The notes under the pieces were generated by a model. It worked only from the letters and a program-made list of their open reading frames with translations. It was not told the DNA's origin and did not search any database. This document shows positions 39,011-42,968 of a DNA stretch of 42,968 bases, piece by piece. How positions within the stretch are numbered: the first letter of the stretch is position 1; each line of letters opens with the position of its first letter. Source of the stretch: Deltaproteobacteria bacterium (GTDB lineage: Bacteria; Desulfobacterota; Syntrophobacteria; BM002); NCBI GenBank assembly GCA_020353155.1, contig CP070689.1:1994339-2037306 (forward strand), read 5' to 3'. A program made the position numbers and the translations under genes.

Positions 39011-40282
39011 ATGATGAATTATCCACAAGTGCTGTTTAAAAATCGCAAGCCCGATAGGATTGCCACGCTGGAGGAATATCGCCAGAGTGGCGGATACGAG
39101 GGGCTAGGAGATGCTTTGAGCAAAGCTTCTCATAAGGATGTGCAACAGGTCCTGTTGGATGCGGTGCTTTTGGGTAGGGGGGGCGCGGCCTTTCCGGCCG
39201 GCAGAAAGCTGATGACCGTGGCGGATGATGCGCCCCATCCAAGATACATTGTGTGCAACGCCGATGAGATGGAACCCGGGACTTTTAAGGATCGAGTTTT
39301 GATCCACGCTGATCCTCATATGCTCATTGAAGGAATGATCATTGCGGGGTACGGAGCCCAGGCAGAGAAGGGCATAATTTTTATCCGGCCTGAGTACGAG
39401 AGTGCAGCAAGAATTTTGGAAAGGGAAATAAAAATAGCAAAGGAAGCCGGCTATCTGGGTAAGAACATACTGGGGAACGGCTATTCCCTGGACATCGTAG
39501 TCCACCGCAGTGCCGGCAGGTATATCTGCGGTGAGGTGACGGCACAACTAAATGCCCTCATGGGGAAGAGAGCCAACCCTCAACAGCCCCCCCCTTATCC
39601 CACGGAAAAAGGGCTCTGGGAAAGACCCACAGTGCTACAAAATGTAGAAACCCTCGCCTGTATGCCCCACATACTTAGAAATGGACCTGAATGGTTCAAG
39701 AACCTGGCACTCACGGAAACCGGTGCCGGCACTAAGATTTTCTGCGCAAGCGGCAAGATAAATAGTCCAGGTTGCTATGAACTTCCCATGGGTATCCGGT
39801 TGAGCGAAATCATTGAAGTGCATGCCGGCGGGATGGTCGAGGGATCAGAATACAAGGCCTGTCTGCCCGGTGGTGCCTCCACCCGATTCTTGCCCAGGGA
39901 ATTTTATGATATCGAGATGGATTTCGACACCTTACGCAATGTTGGACACAGGCTGGGCACAGGCGCAATAATGGTTTTCGATCAAAAAACCTGCCTTGTC
40001 GCCGCCACCTTGAACCTGGTTGAATTTTTTGCCCGAGAATCATGTGGTTGGTGTACACCTTGCCGGGAGGGATTGCCATACATCAGGGATTTGCTCAGAC
40101 GATTGGAGGAAGGCGAGGGTGAGGAAGAATACATTCCCATGCTTCAGCAGATGAGCAAACACCTCTGGAGTTCATACTGTGCCTTTGCTCCCGGAGCAGT
40201 ATCACCAGTTGAGAGCCTGATTACTTATTTTGAGGATGAGGTGAGGGAGCACATCTCTCAGAAGAAATGTCCCTTTAAGTGA
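39011..40282 (+). CDS. nuoF: NADH-quinone oxidoreductase subunit F, NADH-binding
   Basis: A 423-residue FMN and [4Fe-4S] subunit that oxidises NADH. It has the FMN/NADH glycine loop GRGGAAFPAGRK (55-66), YIVCNADEMEPGTFKDR, RYICGEVTAQLNALMGKRAN (170-189), PTVLQNVETL, and cluster N3 cysteines 345, 348 and 351 in SCGWCTPCREG plus Cys390 in SSYCAFAPGA. In the family the 174-178 segment is nearly always GEETA; here Val176 replaces the second Glu. As I recall, an acidic residue at this site in E. coli NuoF helps NADH binding and selection against NADPH. All other motifs are intact. No ribosome site lies directly before ATG 39011, which adjoins the repeat region. Confidence 0.94.
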   Translation: MMNYPQVLFKNRKPDRIATLEEYRQSGGYEGLGDALSKASHKDVQQVLLDAVLLGRGGAAFPAGRKLMTVADDAPHPRYIVCNADEMEPGTFKDRVLIHADPHMLIEGMIIAGYGAQAEKGIIFIRPEYESAARILEREIKIAKEAGYLGKNILGNGYSLDIVVHRSAGRYICGEVTAQLNALMGKRANPQQPPPYPTEKGLWERPTVLQNVETLACMPHILRNGPEWFKNLALTETGAGTKIFCASGKINSPGCYELPMGIRLSEIIEVHAGGMVEGSEYKACLPGGASTRFLPREFYDIEMDFDTLRNVGHRLGTGAIMVFDQKTCLVAATLNLVEFFARESCGWCTPCREGLPYIRDLLRRLEEGEGEEEYIPMLQQMSKHLWSSYCAFAPGAVSPVESLITYFEDEVREHISQKKCPFK

Positions 40283-40290
40283 GCCCTGAG

Positions 40291-40330
40291 TGTCTAAAAT
40301 GCCTAAAGTGTCTAAAATGTCTAAAAATAG
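40291..40330. repeat. Exact nonamer repeats between nuoF and nuoG
   Basis: TGTCTAAAA-TGCCTAAAG-TGTCTAAAA-TGTCTAAAA, four units in 9-base register (40291-40326). The same word occurs at 34092-34155, 38202-38215 and, inverted, at about 38997-39010. Confidence 0.88.
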
Positions 40331-40359
40331 TAAAGATAATTCTTTATCCTGAGTGACGC

Positions 40360-42870
40360 ATGCCGAAGATAATAATCGATAACCATGAAATAGAAGTTCC
40401 GGAAGGGACAAAGGTAATCGAAGCGGCGGAGCAACTTGGAATAATGATTCCGCGCTTCTGTTACCATCCTGCCTTGGGTTCTGTGGGTGCGTGCCGTGTT
40501 TGTGCGGTGAAGTTCCTGGAGGGGCCTTTCAAAGGCGTGCAAATGAGCTGCATGATCGATGTGAAAGACGGCATGATAGTTTCCACTACCGATGAAGAGG
40601 CGGTTGAGTTCCGTCAATACGTAATCGAATGGTTGATGCTGAACCACCCCCATGATTGCCCGGTCTGTGATGAAGGTGGCCACTGCTTGCTCCAGGACAT
40701 GACTATTTCGGGTGGACATGGAATGCGAAGATACTTGGGGTTGAAAAGAACCTACCGAGACCAGTACTTAGGGCCTTTGGTCCAACATGAGATGAACCGC
40801 TGTATTCATTGTTACAGGTGTTCAAGATTCTACCAGGAGTTTGCTGGCTACTTTGACTTGGGAGTCATGCAAAGCGCCAATCGCACCTATTTCGGTCGCT
40901 TTAAAGACGGCATTCTGGAAAGCCCTTTCACCGGTAACTTAAGCGATATCTGTCCCACCGGAGTTTACACTGACAGGCCCTCTCGATTTTTCGGCAGGCG
41001 CTGGGACTACCAGCGAAGTCCTTCTCTCTGCATAAACTGTTCACTGGGATGTCACACTACAGCAAGTGCCCGCTATCGCGAAGTAGTTAGACAGGAAGCA
41101 AGATATAGTGAGGCTGTAAACGGCTATTTCATCTGCGACCGGGGGCGCCACGGCTTTCACTACGCCAGAAATGAGACGAGACCGCGGCGGGCTCTAATTG
41201 AAGGTAGGGAAGTTTCCACTGAGGAGGCTATACGAGCTGCCAGGGAAAAGCTGGCAGAACTAGTCAAAAGTGCAGGCCCCGACAGTATTGCCTGTTTGGG
41301 CTCGGGGCGAAGCGGTTTGGAAACTCAGGCCATGCTCAAGCAGCTCTGCCAGGAAAAGGGATGGCAAGGGCCCTCGTATTTTATGGATAAATCCCTGGCG
41401 GGCAAGGTGAAAACAGCAGTATCTCGACTGGATCCAGAATTGGCGGTTTCACTCCACCAGCTGGAGGGCTCGGATGCAATTATTGTAGTTGGAGCTGATC
41501 CCATCAATGAAGCTCCCATGCTGGCTTTGGCGATGAGACAGGCGCAGCGACATGGTGGAAAGATAGCCGTAGTCGACCCACGACCAATCTTTTTGCCTTT
41601 CGATTTCACCCACCTGCCGGTGAGACCGGATGAGATAAATCTTTACCTTAGTGCCTTAATTAAAGGCGCAGTAGATCCGCAACTTATTGCAGAGGCTGGG
41701 AAGGGTGCTGCCGAATTCTACCAAGTGTCACCGAGCCTGGAGATCGTTGCGGACTCACTTCAGGAAAAGGCTTCTATTTTGGCACAAGAACTTCGAGCCG
41801 GACAAAAGGTTGTAATAGTCTGCGGGACTCAGATTGTGCGAGAGACCACCCCCGCCTTGGCGGCCGACCATGCCCAACTCTTGCGGGCCGCGAAAAAGCA
41901 AGTAGGTCTTTTTTATTTGCTGCCTCAAGCTAATTCTTTCGGAGCCTCACTGCTCACAGGCGATGAGGTCTCTTTTTCAGAGATACTCGAAGGTATTGAA
42001 GATGGCAGAGTAAAAAGCTTAATCCTGGCTGAAAACGACCCCTTTTACAACTTTCATGACAGACAAAGGTTGGATCTGGCCATAGAAAAGCTGGATTTAC
42101 TCGTTGTCCTTGACTACTTTGAATCCGCTGCAGTTAAGAAAGCTCAAGTGTTTCTGCCCACCTCGACATTATACGAAGGAGGTGGAATTTTCATCAACCA
42201 GGAGGGAAGGCTGCAGGCTGCTCCAAAGGCCTATCTGGGAGGAATTTCTATTGCGCAGATTGGTGGTGGCAACCATCCGCCGCGAGTCTATGGAAGGGAT
42301 ATCCCCGGTGGAGAAGTGCGAGCCGCCCATCAGTTTCTGACTCAAATCTCAAATGGTGACCAGATTGAAGATGATGATCACACCCAGAGGAGCCTCCTTA
42401 GGTGGATAGCTGACAATATAACTCCATTACCGGAGATACCGCCTTTCGATGAACTTGCTGAAAATGGGATGCGGATCAGCTCATCTGATAACACCCCACC
42501 TTATTTCGCAGTTAAGTGGCAGGAAGAAAAAGATAAGGGCAATGGCCTTGAAGATTCATTAGAAATCATCCTGACTGACTGGACATTTGGGACTGAAGAA
42601 CTCTCCTCCTTTTCACCTCCCCTCAGGAAGTTGGAAAGGAGTCCCTGCGCTTCCATGCATACCAAAGATGCCGCTAGATTGGGGCTAGACCACGGGGATA
42701 AAGTAAAAATAAAGTTAGACGAAGGCGATGTTGAGGTGGATGTCTGTGCCGAAGAAAATATGGCTTCTGGAGCAATAGTTTTGCCGCGACATCGGTTGCT
42801 CGAGTGGCAGAAGATAAAAAGTTTTCCTAAGTTTGTGTCGTATGAAGATGTGAAAAAGGTTAGCACCTGA
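40360..42870 (+). CDS. nuoG: NADH-quinone oxidoreductase subunit G
   Basis: An 836-residue iron-sulfur subunit. The [2Fe-2S] cluster N1b is bound by Cys34, 45, 48 and 64. N5 is His96-x3-Cys100-x2-Cys103-x5-Cys109. N4 is Cys148, 151, 154 and 198 (NRCIHCYRCSRF and DICPTGV). A fourth set, Cys224, 227, 231 and 259 (SLCINCSLGCHT and FICDRG), matches the extra N7 cluster site found in some bacteria such as E. coli. From 265 on comes a molybdopterin-oxidoreductase-like domain with a terminal MopB-type barrel (DAARLGLDHGDKVKIKLDEG). It passes electrons from NuoF/NuoE to NuoB. The next genes (nuoH onwards) are beyond the window. Confidence 0.95.
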   Translation: MPKIIIDNHEIEVPEGTKVIEAAEQLGIMIPRFCYHPALGSVGACRVCAVKFLEGPFKGVQMSCMIDVKDGMIVSTTDEEAVEFRQYVIEWLMLNHPHDCPVCDEGGHCLLQDMTISGGHGMRRYLGLKRTYRDQYLGPLVQHEMNRCIHCYRCSRFYQEFAGYFDLGVMQSANRTYFGRFKDGILESPFTGNLSDICPTGVYTDRPSRFFGRRWDYQRSPSLCINCSLGCHTTASARYREVVRQEARYSEAVNGYFICDRGRHGFHYARNETRPRRALIEGREVSTEEAIRAAREKLAELVKSAGPDSIACLGSGRSGLETQAMLKQLCQEKGWQGPSYFMDKSLAGKVKTAVSRLDPELAVSLHQLEGSDAIIVVGADPINEAPMLALAMRQAQRHGGKIAVVDPRPIFLPFDFTHLPVRPDEINLYLSALIKGAVDPQLIAEAGKGAAEFYQVSPSLEIVADSLQEKASILAQELRAGQKVVIVCGTQIVRETTPALAADHAQLLRAAKKQVGLFYLLPQANSFGASLLTGDEVSFSEILEGIEDGRVKSLILAENDPFYNFHDRQRLDLAIEKLDLLVVLDYFESAAVKKAQVFLPTSTLYEGGGIFINQEGRLQAAPKAYLGGISIAQIGGGNHPPRVYGRDIPGGEVRAAHQFLTQISNGDQIEDDDHTQRSLLRWIADNITPLPEIPPFDELAENGMRISSSDNTPPYFAVKWQEEKDKGNGLEDSLEIILTDWTFGTEELSSFSPPLRKLERSPCASMHTKDAARLGLDHGDKVKIKLDEGDVEVDVCAEENMASGAIVLPRHRLLEWQKIKSFPKFVSYEDVKKVST

Positions 42871-42902
42871 TCATGTAGGGTTGGCAACAAACGTAAAAAC
42901 CC

Positions 42903-42968
42903 TGGAGCAATGGAGTACTGGAGTAAAGGAAAAACCGAAGAAATACAATGTCTTTGAGGTATTCCTCA
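42903..42968 (+). repeat. Second copy of the octamer palindrome, cut by the window edge
   Basis: GGAGCAAT-GGAGTACT-GGAGTAAA-GGAAAA is followed by ACCGAAGAAA and a TTCCTCA end. The first 30 bases match 38277-38306 closely (GGAGTACTGGAGTAA, then GGAAAA and CC.AA.AA). The right arm should lie just beyond position 42968. Confidence 0.75.

Overview
The window looks like chromosomal DNA of an uncultured Gram-negative bacterium. It has a fairly balanced base composition, several lipoproteins with a lipobox, and NodIJ-type, SpoIIE-phosphatase and complex I genes. A Desulfobacterota (deltaproteobacterial) type host fits best: it would explain the NuoB-NuoC-NuoD fusion, the iron-sulfur photolyase and the many signalling and redox singletons. 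No rRNA or tRNA was seen, so this placement is inference.

Layout. At 1-345 lie two truncated, unrelated gene pieces in opposite orientation (a helicase motif V/VI piece and half of a CBM48 domain). At 346-3441 are a RodZ-like membrane protein, a small Cys-rich protein and an S51-like/CysRS-tail fusion. At 3579-9272 is a compact five-gene operon: ThuA-Gfo/Idh fusion, Gfo/Idh oxidoreductase, BioF2-type acyltransferase, GT4 glycosyltransferase and PIG-L deacetylase, probably making or modifying an amino-sugar conjugate. At 9345-16071 are an MBL hydrolase, a HAD phosphatase, a PAS protein, an FeS photolyase, an ABC exporter pair, the RNA-binding protein KhpA and small proteins. At 16121-28354 are lipoproteins, SRPBCC proteins, a Nudix hydrolase, a SpoIIE phosphatase, a geranylgeranyl-reductase-like flavoprotein with a cNMP-GAF sensor, two convergent paralogous epimerases and a periplasmic ankyrin protein. 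At 28380-34077 (minus strand) is the 2-oxoglutarate dehydrogenase operon sucA-sucB-lpd. At 35413-42870 (plus strand) is the start of a complex I operon: nuoA, nuoBCD fusion, nuoE, nuoF, nuoG. The last two blocks form a coherent respiratory theme in which 2-oxoglutarate is oxidised to NADH and complex I oxidises that NADH.

Three things stand out. First, sucA is intact end to end except for two adjacent in-frame stops (TGA TAG) exactly where the family has Cys/Ser-Tyr, and the two altered bases make a perfect 6+6 palindrome, which suggests a template-switch mutation or, less likely, recoding. Second, many gaps, including those inside the nuo operon, carry degenerate tandem repeats with a 7-, 8- or 9-base period. 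The same composite words recur at distant sites (40 of 42 bases identical between two sites on opposite strands) and some form palindromes. Third, the SpoIIE phosphatase has a well-placed ribosome site and start 25 codons upstream, separated from the main frame by a single in-frame TGA.
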